Under the pieces are notes generated by a model, which saw nothing but the letters and a program-made list of their open reading frames with translations, was not told the DNA's origin and did no database searches. 64,000 nt of DNA from Pseudomonas grimontii (GTDB taxonomy: Bacteria; Pseudomonadota; Gammaproteobacteria; Pseudomonadales; Pseudomonadaceae), in contig NZ_VFES01000002.1 in NCBI RefSeq assembly GCF_007858185.1, forward strand, positions 186,001 to 250,000. Reading direction: 5' to 3'. Within the stretch, counting starts at the first letter, position 1; every line of letters begins with the position of its first letter. Below, one piece after another: positions 28,730 through 37,408 of this stretch. The position numbers and the translations under genes were made by a program.

Positions 28730-28745
28730 CGTGGGGGATGGGACG

Positions 28746-29366
28746 TCAAACGTGTTCATCCAGATAGCGCAATGCCAATCGCTCTGTCGCCAGCCGTGCC
28801 GGTAATAACAAGTGCGGCGCGACCAGCATCATGATCTGGTACACCACCACCCGCACCTCGCCTTCACGATCAAGGATCCGCTGGTAGTCCAGGGAGAACA
28901 GTAAGGTCATGGTGATCTGTTCCACCAGCTGCCCCAGCGCCTGGGTGTCACTGACCACTTGCCCCGCCGCCTGCAATCGCGCCAGCAAGGATGCCAGGGT
29001 GCGCTTGAGCGCCGTGAGCAGGTTGCGAATACCTTTGGCCAGTTTCGGCAGGCGTCCGGCCAGGTTGGACAAGTCCTGGAACAGGAACCGATAGTGGGCC
29101 ATGCGCTCGACGATCAGGTGCAGGAACAACCAATAGTCCTCGGCCTTCAGTTGCGCATCCGCCGGCGGGTCGAGCAACGGCGCCAGCTCACCTTGGAAAC
29201 GCTCGAACAGGCCAATGACCAGTGGCTCCTTGCCATGGAAGTGGTAGTAGAGGTTGCCGGGGCTGATCCCCATTTCATTGGCCACCTCCATGGTCGATAC
29301 ATTTGGCTCGCCCTTCTGATTGAACAACTGCAGGGCACATTCAAGGATACGGTCGCGGGTCTTCAT
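28746..29366 (-). CDS. phaD: TetR-family PHA regulator PhaD
   Basis: A 206-residue TetR-type protein that activates the pha genes in P. putida on binding a fatty-acid-derived CoA ligand. The N-terminal HTH is MKTRDRILECALQLFNQKGE with GISPGNLYYHFHGKEPLV as recognition segment; the rest is the helical ligand/dimer domain. It ends the phaC1ZC2D run. The convergent regulator gene stops 16 bases away, marking one edge of the fimbrial block. Confidence 0.93.
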   Translation of the reverse strand: MKTRDRILECALQLFNQKGEPNVSTMEVANEMGISPGNLYYHFHGKEPLVIGLFERFQGELAPLLDPPADAQLKAEDYWLFLHLIVERMAHYRFLFQDLSNLAGRLPKLAKGIRNLLTALKRTLASLLARLQAAGQVVSDTQALGQLVEQITMTLLFSLDYQRILDREGEVRVVVYQIMMLVAPHLLLPARLATERLALRYLDEHV

Positions 29367-29393
29367 CCAGTCTTCTTAATGGGGTCGTTGAGC

Positions 29394-31076
29394 TCAGCGC
29401 ACTCGCACGTAGGTGCCCGGTGCCGCTTCCATCGGTGGGTAATTCTGGTTGCCCAGGGCGGTGAGGGTTTCGCGCTGTACGCCCGAGCGCTGCTGGATCC
29501 ACGCCAGCCACTGCGGCCACCAGCTGCCCTCGACATGGCTGGCGTCGTAGTACCAGGCGCGTGGGTCGCTGCTCAGCTTGGGGTTTTCGACGTAGTTGGC
29601 CTTGGGGTTGCCCGGTGGGTTGAGGATGCTCTGGATATGCCCGCTGTTGGACAGCACGAAGCGCCGCTCACCCCCCAGCAATTGCGTGGAGCGATACACC
29701 GCGTCCCACGGCGTGATGTGGTCGTTGATCCCGGCCACGCTGAAGCTGTCCACCGTGACTTTCTGCAAGTCGATGGGCGTGCCGCACACCTCCAGGCCGC
29801 CGGGATGGCTCAGTGGGTTGTGTTTGAAGAAGTCCAGCAAGTCACCATGCAACGCGGCGGGCAGGCGCGTGTTGTCGTTGTTCCAGTACAGGATGTCGAA
29901 CGCGGGCGGTTCCTTGCCCAGCAAGTAATTGTTGATCCAGTAATTCCAGATCAGGTCGTTGGGGCGCATCCAGGCGAACACCTTGGCCATGTCGCGGCCG
30001 TCGAGCACGCCTTGCTGGTAGGAGCGACGTTTGGCGGCTTCGAGGGTTTGCTCATCGGCGAACAGCATGGCGGGGCTGTCGATCTGGCTGTCCAGCAGGC
30101 TCACCAGGTAGCTGGCGCTGGAGATGCGGCGCAGCTGGCGCTTGGCTTGCAAGTGGCCTTGCAGGGCGGCGATGGTCAGGCCACCGGCGCAGGCGCCCAT
30201 CAGGTTGACCTCGCGGGCGCCGGTGATGGCCCGGCAGACGTTGAGCGCTTCCTCCAGCGCCGCCACATAGGTGGACAGTCCCCATTCGCGGTGGCGCACG
30301 TCCGGGTTGCGCCAGCTGACCATGAAGGTCTGCAGGCCATTCTTGAGGGCGTACTGCACAAAACTGTTGGCCGGGCTCAGGTCGAAAATGTAGTACTTGT
30401 TGATTTGCGGCGGCACGATCAGCAGCGGCTTGGCGTACTGTTTTTCGCTCATGGGCTTGTACTGGATCAACTCCAGCAGCTCATTGCGAAACACCACCGA
30501 GCCTGGGGTGGTGGCCACGGTCTTGCCGACTTCAAAGGCCTGTTTGCTCACCTGGCGTGGCAGGCCGTTGTTGTGCAGCAGGTCGTCGAACAGGTTGCTC
30601 ACGCCGCGCACCACACTGCTGCCGCCGGAGTTGAGCAACTCCTTGATGGCCAGCGGGTTGAGCAGGGTGTTGGACGGTGAGACGGCGTCGTTGAGCAAGG
30701 CGAAGGCAAAGTGCGCGCGGGCACGGTCGTCGGCACTCAGGGAGCTGTCGTCGATCCAGTGGCGGGTCTGTTTCTGCCAGCTCAAATAGGCTTGCAGACT
30801 GCGTCGATAGAGCGGGTTGAGCGTCCAGGTCGGGTCGATGAAACGGCTGTCCCGTGGGTTGGGCTCGTGCACGGTCTCACCCAACAGCACGCGACCCAGT
30901 TGACCGCCGAGGGCCAGGGCGTGACGGGCGGTATGCACCGGGTTGCGCCAGCCGTGGGCGGCAACGCTGCGCAGGGTCGACAGCAAATCCCGACCGCGCA
31001 GGCCGGTGATCGCGTTTTGCGCATTGATGAACGCGGCGGGGGTGGGCGCCGGGTTCGTCACGGGTCTTTCTCGCAT
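29394..31076 (-). CDS. phaC2: Class II PHA synthase 2
   Basis: A 560-residue medium-chain-length PHA synthase polymerising 3-hydroxyacyl-CoA at the granule surface. The ATG at 31076 (MRERPVTNPAPTP) has an AAGGAG site nine bases upstream and gives the usual PhaC2 length. The lipase-like box MGACAGG holds the nucleophile Cys, with DHITPWD (Asp) and SGHIQS (His) completing the triad. It lies downstream of phaZ, 27 bases before phaD. Confidence 0.95.
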   Translation of the reverse strand: MRERPVTNPAPTPAAFINAQNAITGLRGRDLLSTLRSVAAHGWRNPVHTARHALALGGQLGRVLLGETVHEPNPRDSRFIDPTWTLNPLYRRSLQAYLSWQKQTRHWIDDSSLSADDRARAHFAFALLNDAVSPSNTLLNPLAIKELLNSGGSSVVRGVSNLFDDLLHNNGLPRQVSKQAFEVGKTVATTPGSVVFRNELLELIQYKPMSEKQYAKPLLIVPPQINKYYIFDLSPANSFVQYALKNGLQTFMVSWRNPDVRHREWGLSTYVAALEEALNVCRAITGAREVNLMGACAGGLTIAALQGHLQAKRQLRRISSASYLVSLLDSQIDSPAMLFADEQTLEAAKRRSYQQGVLDGRDMAKVFAWMRPNDLIWNYWINNYLLGKEPPAFDILYWNNDNTRLPAALHGDLLDFFKHNPLSHPGGLEVCGTPIDLQKVTVDSFSVAGINDHITPWDAVYRSTQLLGGERRFVLSNSGHIQSILNPPGNPKANYVENPKLSSDPRAWYYDASHVEGSWWPQWLAWIQQRSGVQRETLTALGNQNYPPMEAAPGTYVRVR

Positions 31077-31120
31077 GAGCCAACACTCCTTCGTCAAGCC
31101 ATCAACAGGCACGCCAATTC

Positions 31121-31138
31121 AGAACCATAGTCGGTTCT
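31121..31138 (-). repeat. Small hairpin between phaZ and phaC2
   Basis: AGAACC / GGTTCT with a 6-base loop, in the 88-base gap between phaZ and phaC2. There is no T-run; it may be a minor processing or pausing site. Confidence 0.3.
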
Positions 31139-31164
31139 CGGCAAGTTGCGCGGCGGTGTGGTCC

Positions 31165-32016
31165 TTACACCGCTGGTCGCGGGTGAATCACGGCCCGCAT
31201 GCGCTCCTCCTCGAGAAACTTCATGATGATCGGCGCCACGGCTTCAGCCCGGGTGATCAGGAACAGGTGGCCGTCATCGATGATGTGCAACTGTGCGTTG
31301 GGAATGCGCCAGGCCAGCATGCGCATGTTGATCAGCGGGATCAGCGGGTCGTCGTCCCCGGCCAGCACCAGGGTGGGCTGGCGGATCTTGTGCAGCCAGT
31401 GGATGCTGGTCCAGCCCAGCCCCGCGAACAGTTGCCAGTAGTAGCCGAGCTTGCCGGCCGAGCGCACTTTGCTCGCGTGCTCGGCCGCCAGTTTCGAATC
31501 GCGGCGGAACGAGCCGCCATAAATCATTGGTGCGATGCGCACCACGTGGGACGGTTGGATGTAGCGCCGGGGGCTGGCCATCAGCCACAGCACCTTTGGT
31601 TTGCCTGGCACCATAAAGGCACCGGCAGCGGTCGCCGCCAGGATCAGCTTCTTGCAGCGCTCCGGGTAGTCGTAAGCAAACTGCTGCGCCAAAGCGCCGC
31701 CCCAGGACACGCCTACCGCGTTCACCTGGCCATAGTCCAGGTAGTCCAGCATGCGTGCGGTGAGCTTGGCCAGGCCGGGAAAGCGATAGGGCCGGTTGGG
31801 CGTCGAGGAACCGCCCACGCCTGGTACATCGAAGGCGATCACTTCCAGGTCCGGGTCCAGGGCCTGGACGAACGGAAACACCAGCTCAAGGTTGGCGCCG
31901 ATGCCGTTGAAGATCAGCAACGGCGTCAAGTGGGGCTTGCCCGGGCGTACCGCCGTGCGGATGGTCTGGCCATCCAGGTCGATGGTACGGAAGATGAACG
32001 GTTGCGGCATGCTCAA
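31165..32016 (-). CDS. phaZ: Intracellular PHA depolymerase
   Basis: A 283-residue alpha/beta hydrolase that mobilises medium-chain-length PHA. It starts MPQPFIFRTIDLDGQ within a few residues of the annotated MSMPQ form. The nucleophile elbow is GVSWGGAL (Ser), the Asp is in LAGDDDPLIPL, and the His in IDDGHLFL. It lies between the two synthase genes as in other pseudomonads. Confidence 0.95.
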   Translation of the reverse strand: MSMPQPFIFRTIDLDGQTIRTAVRPGKPHLTPLLIFNGIGANLELVFPFVQALDPDLEVIAFDVPGVGGSSTPNRPYRFPGLAKLTARMLDYLDYGQVNAVGVSWGGALAQQFAYDYPERCKKLILAATAAGAFMVPGKPKVLWLMASPRRYIQPSHVVRIAPMIYGGSFRRDSKLAAEHASKVRSAGKLGYYWQLFAGLGWTSIHWLHKIRQPTLVLAGDDDPLIPLINMRMLAWRIPNAQLHIIDDGHLFLITRAEAVAPIIMKFLEEERMRAVIHPRPAV

Positions 32017-32049
32017 GCCCTGTGAAGTGTTACAGCTGGAATGCAGTCA

Positions 32050-32141
32050 GTGTGGGAGGGGGCTTGCTCCCGATAGCCCTGTGCCAGTTTCAGATGTTGT
32101 GCCTGACACGCCACAATCGGGAGCAAGCCCCCTCCCACATT
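32050..32141. repeat. REP doublet between phaC1 and phaZ
   Basis: Inverted REP units with cores GGGAGGGGGCTTGCTCCC and GGGAGCAAGCCCCCTCCC, about 41 bases apart, inside the pha transcript. In RNA it would form a very strong hairpin that could separate phaC1 and phaZ expression. Confidence 0.88.
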
Positions 32142-32156
32142 TGAACGCATTTCAAT

Positions 32157-33836
32157 TTAGCGTTCGTGTACGTAAGTCCCTGGGGCGGCTTCCGCTGCGG
32201 CATAGGTCTTGTTACCCAAAGTCGTCGGTGCCTTCTTCAGCTTGCCCGCTCGCTCTGCTTGCCACACCTGCCAATGCAACCACCACGAGTCCGTGTGCTT
32301 GGTCGCATTCTCCTGCCACTCCAGTGGCTTGCCCGCCAGGCTATCGCTGGTCTGGTAGCGCGCCTTGGGGTTGCCGGGCGGGTTGAGGATGCTCTGGATA
32401 TGCCCGCTGCTGGACAGTACGAACTCCACCTTGCCGCCAAACAGCTGTGCCGACTTGTAGCACGACTGCCATGGCGTGATGTGGTCGTTGGTGCCGGCCA
32501 GTGAGTAAATATCGGCCGTGACCTGCTTGAGGTCGATCGGCGTACCGCACACTTCCAGGGCATTGGCGCGTACGAGTGGGTTGTTTTTGAATAGCTCGAT
32601 CAGGTCACCGTGGAACGCCGCCGGCAAACGCGTGGTGTCGTTGTTCCAGAACAGGATGTCGAATACCGGCGGCTCATTGCCCAGCAGGTAATTGTTCACC
32701 CAGTAGTTCCAGATCAAATCGTTGGGGCGCATCCAGGCAAATACCTTGGCCATGTCGCGGCCTTCCAACACGCCGGCCTGGTAGGAGTGGCGCTTGGCCG
32801 CTTCCAGGGTCTGCTCATCCACAAACAGCGCCACCTGGGTGTCCAGGGTGGTGTCCAGCACACTCACCAGCAAGGTCAGGGCGTTGACCTTCTTCTCGCC
32901 CAGCGCCGCGTAGTGGCCCAGCAGGGCGGTGCAGGTGATGCCGCCGGAGCAGGCACCGAGCATATTCACGTCTTTGCTGCCGGTGATCGCGGTGACCACA
33001 TCGACCGCTTCCTTGAGCGCTTCGATATAGGTCGACAGGCCCCACTCGCGCTGGGCCTTGGTCGGGTTGCGCCAACTGACGATAAAGGTCTGCTGGCCGT
33101 TGCGCAGGCAGAAGCGCGCCAGGCTCTTCTCCGGGCTCAGGTCGAATACATAGAATTTGTTGATCTGCGGCGGTACCACCAGCAAGGGACGTTCGTGCAC
33201 CTGTTCGGTGATCGGCTGGTACTGGATCAGCTCCAGCACGTCGTTGCGAAATACCACCGCACCCTCGGTGATGCCCAGGGTCTTGCCCACTTCAAATGCG
33301 CCCATGTTGACCTGGCTCGGCATGCCGCCGTTGTGCACCATGTCCTTGGCCAGGTGCGACAGGCCGTCGAGCAGGCTCTTGCCACCGGTTTCAAAGAAGC
33401 GTTTGACCGCCGCCGGGTTGGCCGCGCTGTTGGTGGGGGCCATGGCTTCGGTCATCAGGTTGATCACGAAGTGGCCGCGGCTGATGTCCTGATCCGACAG
33501 GTTACTGTCGCCGATCCAGTCGTGCAGTTCCTTGCGCCACGCCAGGTAGGTTTGCAGGTAGCGTTTGTAGAGCGGGTTCTGGCTCCAGGCGGGGTCGTGG
33601 AAGCGACGGTCATCGCTTTCGGGTTGCAACTGCGATTTGCCGAACATCACGTTCTTCAATTCAACGCCAAAGTGGGCGACGTGCTTGACGCTGTGCAACG
33701 GCTGCTTGATGGCTTGGGTCAGCACCATCTTGGCCGAGGCCAATAAATCCTTTTTTCGTAACGCGATGATCGGGTTGAGCCCCAGGGTGTTTTCCGAGGC
33801 CTGGCGTTTCAAGTCATCGTTGTTCTTGTTACTCAT
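32157..33836 (-). CDS. phaC1: Class II PHA synthase 1
   Basis: A 559-residue synthase for medium-chain-length PHA. Cys296 lies in MLGACSGGITC, the position reported for the catalytic Cys of Pseudomonas PhaC1; the Asp is in TNDHITPW and the His in SSSGHIQSI. It is the first gene of the phaC1-phaZ-phaC2-phaD run and carries a sigma-54-type promoter upstream. It aligns along its length with phaC2. Confidence 0.96.
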   Translation of the reverse strand: MSNKNNDDLKRQASENTLGLNPIIALRKKDLLASAKMVLTQAIKQPLHSVKHVAHFGVELKNVMFGKSQLQPESDDRRFHDPAWSQNPLYKRYLQTYLAWRKELHDWIGDSNLSDQDISRGHFVINLMTEAMAPTNSAANPAAVKRFFETGGKSLLDGLSHLAKDMVHNGGMPSQVNMGAFEVGKTLGITEGAVVFRNDVLELIQYQPITEQVHERPLLVVPPQINKFYVFDLSPEKSLARFCLRNGQQTFIVSWRNPTKAQREWGLSTYIEALKEAVDVVTAITGSKDVNMLGACSGGITCTALLGHYAALGEKKVNALTLLVSVLDTTLDTQVALFVDEQTLEAAKRHSYQAGVLEGRDMAKVFAWMRPNDLIWNYWVNNYLLGNEPPVFDILFWNNDTTRLPAAFHGDLIELFKNNPLVRANALEVCGTPIDLKQVTADIYSLAGTNDHITPWQSCYKSAQLFGGKVEFVLSSSGHIQSILNPPGNPKARYQTSDSLAGKPLEWQENATKHTDSWWLHWQVWQAERAGKLKKAPTTLGNKTYAAAEAAPGTYVHER

Positions 33837-33952
33837 CTACGACGCTCCATTGTCCGAAAGACGAGTACCGGGTACCGCTGCGCACCAGGTTTCGATACAC
33901 AACACAAGCCAGGTACTGCGACTCGGGTGACCGTTGATACCGCATCGTCAAA

Positions 33953-33968
33953 TGCAGGGAACTTGCCA
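33953..33968 (-). promoter_or_regulatory. Sigma-54-type -24/-12 promoter of phaC1
   Basis: Read on the minus strand, TGGCAAGTTCCCTGCA has the required GG-N10-GC spacing and matches the TGGCAC-N5-TTGCA consensus well. It would start transcription about 105 bases before the phaC1 ATG. RpoN dependence of PHA formation has been reported for some pseudomonads, which makes it plausible. Confidence 0.55.
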
Positions 33969-34085
33969 GTTCCATTGGTTACCCGAGTTTAATTTTTTTC
34001 GCAAGCGGGCCAATCGTTGGCCACGCGACAGGGCATTCAAGCAGATGAAATTAGAAAATGCTCTCTAAAGAGCAAGAGGCCTGGA

Positions 34086-34463
34086 CTAGAGCATCAGCCG
34101 CACGACCGATTCGCTCGGATCGCGGGTTTTGCCGGCCGCCTTGAGCTCGGCAAGATAATCGGCCCACAACGCGTCCTGACGCACGGCCAATTGGTAGAGG
34201 TAGTCCCAGGTGAACAGTCCGCTGTCATGCCCGTCGTCGAAGGTCAATTTCAGTGCGTACTGGCCCGCCGGTTCGATCTTGGTCAAGCGCACGTTGAGCT
34301 TGCCGAATTGCAGGATAGGTTTGCCGTGGCCCTGGACCTCGGCGGAAGGCGAGTGCACCCGAAGCAGTTCGGCGGGCAATTGATAAACCTCGTCGGGCCC
34401 GTAGGTGAGGCCGAGGGTGTTGGAGGTTTTGTGCAAATTAACAGCGGTGGGGAATTTCGGCAT
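34086..34463 (-). CDS. DUF971 / gamma-butyrobetaine hydroxylase-like N-terminal domain protein
   Basis: A 125-residue protein (start MPKFPTAVNLHKTSNTLGLT at 34463, AAGGTG ribosome site) made only of the small zinc-binding-type domain known as DUF971, which in eukaryotes forms the N-terminus of gamma-butyrobetaine hydroxylase. Recognisable stretches are DEVYQLPAELLRVHSPSAEV and TFDDGHDSGLFTWDYLY. The bacterial function is not established; some members are linked to iron-sulfur protein assembly. It follows hslU, separated by a palindromic repeat, as in P. aeruginosa. Confidence 0.85.
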   Translation of the reverse strand: MPKFPTAVNLHKTSNTLGLTYGPDEVYQLPAELLRVHSPSAEVQGHGKPILQFGKLNVRLTKIEPAGQYALKLTFDDGHDSGLFTWDYLYQLAVRQDALWADYLAELKAAGKTRDPSESVVRLML

Positions 34464-34482
34464 TGGGGACACCTTGGGCTGC

Positions 34483-34530
34483 AAGCTACAAGCTGCAAGT
34501 TGAACGTGCTCAACTTGCGGCTTGTAGCTT
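34483..34530. repeat. Dispersed palindrome (CAAGCTACAAGCTGCAAG family)
   Basis: A 21-base arm (34483-34503, AAGCTACAAGCTGCAAG then TTGA) pairs with 34510-34530 with one mismatch and a 6-base loop. A related palindrome lies at 60238-60297. It is distinct from the GGGGGCTTG REP family. Confidence 0.75.
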
Positions 34531-34542
34531 ACAGCTTGCGGC

Positions 34543-35880
34543 TTACAGAATGTACCGCGACAAGTCCTCGTTCTGCGCCAATTCGCCCAGGTGGCTGTTG
34601 ACGTAGTCGGCATCGATCTTGATCGTTTCGCCATTCTGCGCCCCGGCCAGGTCGCCGGCGCTGAAGGACACTTCCTCAAGCAGGCGCTCAAGCAAGGTGT
34701 GCAGGCGACGCGCACCGATGTTCTCGGTTTTCTCGTTGACCTGCCAGGCAATCTCCGCCAGGCGCTTGATACCGTCCGGCAGGAACTCGATGCCCAGCCC
34801 TTCGGTTTTCAGCAGCTCACGGTATTGCTCGGTGAGCGACGCGTGCGGTTCGCTGAGAATGCGCTCGAAGTCGCCTGGGGTCAGCGCCTTCAGCTCTACT
34901 CGAATCGGCAGGCGGCCTTGCAGCTCGGGCACCAGGTCGCTTGGCTTGCTCAGGTGGAACGCACCCGAAGCGATAAACAGGATGTGGTCGGTCTTGACCA
35001 TGCCCAGCTTGGTATTGACGGTGCAGCCTTCGATCAGCGGCAGCAGGTCACGCTGCACACCTTCGCGGGATACATCGACGCCACCGGAGTTGCCGCGTTT
35101 GGCGACCTTGTCGATCTCGTCGATAAACACGATGCCGTGCTGCTCAACGGCTTCCAAGGCCTTGGCCTTGAGTTCTTCCTCGTTCACCAGGCGCCCGGCT
35201 TCTTCGTCGCGCACCAGTTTCAGCGCTTCCTTCACCTTGAGCTTGCGGCTTTTCTTCTTGCCCTTGCCCATGTTGGCGAACAGGTTCTGCAACTGGCTGG
35301 TCATCTCTTCCATGCCAGGCGGTGCGGAGATGTCTACGCCAGAGACTTCAGCGACTTCGATCTCGATTTCCTTGTCGTCCAGCTGGCCTTCACGCAGGCG
35401 CTTGCGGAACAGCTGGCGGGTGTTGGAATCCGAGGCTGGTGCGGCGTCTTCGTTGAAACCCATGCGTGCCGGTGGCAGCAAGGCGTCGAGGATGCGTTCT
35501 TCGGCGGCGTCTTCGGCGCGGTGGCTGACCTTGGTCATTTCCTGTTCGCGCAGCAGCTTGAGGGCAGCGTCGGCCAGGTCACGAATGATCGACTCCACAT
35601 CGCGGCCCACATAGCCGACTTCGGTGAACTTGGTGGCTTCGACCTTGATGAACGGCGCGTTGGCCAGCTTGGCCAGGCGTCGGGCGATCTCGGTTTTACC
35701 GACGCCGGTCGGGCCGATCATCAGGATGTTCTTCGGTGTTACTTCAACACGCAATTCTTCCGGCAGTTGCATCCGGCGCCAGCGGTTACGCAGCGCGATG
35801 GCAACGGCGCGCTTGGCATCGTCCTGGCCGATGATATGGCGATTGAGTTCATGGACGATTTCGCGGGGAGTCATGGACAT
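34543..35880 (-). CDS. hslU: HslUV protease ATPase subunit
   Basis: A 445-residue AAA+ unfoldase of the ClpYQ (HslUV) protease. The ATG at 35880 gives [19 protein letters not shown]; six codons upstream are open but atypical. Walker A is [18 protein letters not shown], Walker [13 protein letters not shown], with an I-domain of about residues 110-230 and the C-terminal RYIL tail that inserts into HslV pockets. It follows hslV by 37 bases in a heat-shock operon. Confidence 0.96.
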   Translation of the reverse strand: MSMTPREIVHELNRHIIGQDDAKRAVAIALRNRWRRMQLPEELRVEVTPKNILMIGPTGVGKTEIARRLAKLANAPFIKVEATKFTEVGYVGRDVESIIRDLADAALKLLREQEMTKVSHRAEDAAEERILDALLPPARMGFNEDAAPASDSNTRQLFRKRLREGQLDDKEIEIEVAEVSGVDISAPPGMEEMTSQLQNLFANMGKGKKKSRKLKVKEALKLVRDEEAGRLVNEEELKAKALEAVEQHGIVFIDEIDKVAKRGNSGGVDVSREGVQRDLLPLIEGCTVNTKLGMVKTDHILFIASGAFHLSKPSDLVPELQGRLPIRVELKALTPGDFERILSEPHASLTEQYRELLKTEGLGIEFLPDGIKRLAEIAWQVNEKTENIGARRLHTLLERLLEEVSFSAGDLAGAQNGETIKIDADYVNSHLGELAQNEDLSRYIL

Positions 35881-35917
35881 AGTGTTTGGCGGCCTCAAGC
35901 GGGAATAAGCCTACGGC

Positions 35918-36448
35918 TTACTCGGCGAGGTCCTGCTCCTCAATGGTGAAGTTGTGGTTGGTGAACACGCAGATATCGCCGGCGATGCCCAGGGCAGTCT
36001 CGACGATTTCGCGGGCCGACAGGTCGGTTTTCTTCAACAGTGCGCTGGCTGCGGCTTGTGCATAACCACCGCCGGAGCCCATGGCGATCAGGCCATGTTC
36101 AGGCTCAACCACATCGCCGTTACCGGTAATGATGAGGGACGCATCTTTGTTGGCGACGGCCAGCATGGCTTCCAGGCGGCTGAGGGAGCGGTCGGTGCGC
36201 CATTCTTTGGCAAGTTCGACAGCGGCGCGTACGAGGTGGCCCTGGTGTTTTTCCAGCTGGCCTTCGAAGCGCTCGAAGAGGGTGAAGGCGTCGGCGGTGG
36301 CACCGGCAAAACCGGCGAGGACCTGGCCGTGATACAGGCGACGCACTTTTTTCGCATTGCCTTTCATCACGGTATTGCCCAGGGAAACCTGGCCGTCGCC
36401 ACCCATGACGACTTTGCCGTGGCGACGTACTGAAACGATGGTGGTCAA
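35918..36448 (-). CDS. hslV: HslUV protease proteolytic subunit, TTG start
   Basis: A 176-residue threonine protease. The start is set by chemistry: the catalytic Thr must be residue 2, and the TTG at 36448 gives [14 protein letters not shown], exactly the family N-terminus and length, with GGAG nine bases upstream. A GTG at 36463 would bury the Thr behind five residues. [14 protein letters not shown], the active-site Lys region and the [11 protein letters not shown] segment are present. The promoter upstream is of the heat-shock type. Confidence 0.95.
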   Translation of the reverse strand: MTTIVSVRRHGKVVMGGDGQVSLGNTVMKGNAKKVRRLYHGQVLAGFAGATADAFTLFERFEGQLEKHQGHLVRAAVELAKEWRTDRSLSRLEAMLAVANKDASLIITGNGDVVEPEHGLIAMGSGGGYAQAAASALLKKTDLSAREIVETALGIAGDICVFTNHNFTIEEQDLAE

Positions 36449-36495
36449 GGGGAGAGTCTCCACGCAGCGGGGCGAAAATGCCCTGATGGAAACTC

Positions 36496-36522
36496 ATATG
36501 GGGGTGGCAGGGGGGATTTCAA
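36496..36522 (-). promoter_or_regulatory. Sigma-32 heat-shock promoter of hslVU
   Basis: Read on the minus strand, TTGAAA, 13 bases, then CCCCATAT. Both elements match the RpoH consensus (CTTGAAA / CCCCATNT) with ideal spacing. It stands about 48 bases before the hslV TTG. Confidence 0.8.
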
Positions 36523-36591
36523 CCATAGGGGTTTATGGCGGACGAGTGGTGTTTATCGGTCTGACACACATTCCAGGGCGCTGCAAAACCA

Positions 36592-36685
36592 AATGTGGGA
36601 GAGGGCTTGCCCCCGATAGCGGTGTATCAGTCGCCGAAAATATTGACTGAACTACCGCTATCGGGGGCAAGCCCCCTCCCACATT
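36592..36685. repeat. REP doublet between the SPOR protein gene and hslV
   Basis: Arms of about 32 bases, with cores GGGAGAGGGCTTGCCCCC and GGGGGCAAGCCCCCTCCC, separated by about 30 bases. The arms extend outward to AATG/CATT, making this one of the longer doublets in the window. Confidence 0.88.
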
Positions 36686-36705
36686 CATGCTGGTGTGTCT
36701 CGAAA

Positions 36706-37407
36706 TCAGCGGCTCTGGCGCTGTTGTAACAACAGGTTGCTAAACCCGGCGCCGGCCAATTGTTTCTGTGCCACGGTCAGCTGTTCGCGGTTGCTGAACG
36801 GCCCCACCAGTACGCGATACCAGGTCGCGTCCTTCACCGTGCCGGACTCCACCGTCACCGTCTGGCCGAGCAGAATGATCTGCGCACGCACGCGATCCGC
36901 GTCCGCCTGTTTCGGGAAGGAGCCCGCTTGCAGGAAGAACTTGGTCACAGGGGCGGCTTTGGTCTCCGCAACCGGTGGTGCTGGTGGTGGAGTAATCCCG
37001 GCCAGTGCGGCCTGGGCCCGTGCGGTGTCGATTTTCGCAGCTTCTGCCGGGGTTACCGGGGTGGTCGGCACTTGCGGTGTCGGCAGGGTTTTCTCCGGCA
37101 CGGCGTCAGGTGGCACGATCACTTCCGATTCCGGCAGCAGCGTATAGAAGTCGTACTTCGGCTTTACCGGTGCCGTTGGACTCGGTGCGGTCTTGTTGGC
37201 TTCAGCCATTTTCGTGGCCTTCTGCTGTTCCTGCTTGACGCGTTTGACGTCATCGCCCTGGCCTGGGTCCAGCTTCATCAGGAACACGATAAACGCGCCG
37301 ACCGTGAGGCCGATGGCCATCCACAACCAGCCCGGGATCGGCTTCTTCGCCGGGGCCTGGTAGCGGCTGGCGCCGCGCTTGGGTGCAGGTTTTTTCTTGG
37401 CAGCCAA
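36706..37407 (-). CDS. FtsN-like SPOR-domain cell division protein
   Basis: A 233-residue bitopic inner-membrane protein: a basic cytoplasmic N-terminus (MAAKKKPAPKRGASRY), one membrane helix (PGWLWMAIGLTVGAFIVFLM), a Pro/Ala/Thr-rich periplasmic linker, and a C-terminal SPOR domain (KFFLQAGSFPKQADADRVRA onward) that binds denuded peptidoglycan at the septum. By position (argS-this-hslV) and build it is the Pseudomonas FtsN counterpart, though sequence outside SPOR is too divergent to be certain. It starts one base after the argS stop. Confidence 0.85.
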   Translation of the reverse strand: MAAKKKPAPKRGASRYQAPAKKPIPGWLWMAIGLTVGAFIVFLMKLDPGQGDDVKRVKQEQQKATKMAEANKTAPSPTAPVKPKYDFYTLLPESEVIVPPDAVPEKTLPTPQVPTTPVTPAEAAKIDTARAQAALAGITPPPAPPVAETKAAPVTKFFLQAGSFPKQADADRVRAQIILLGQTVTVESGTVKDATWYRVLVGPFSNREQLTVAQKQLAGAGFSNLLLQQRQSR

Positions 37408-37408
37408 C

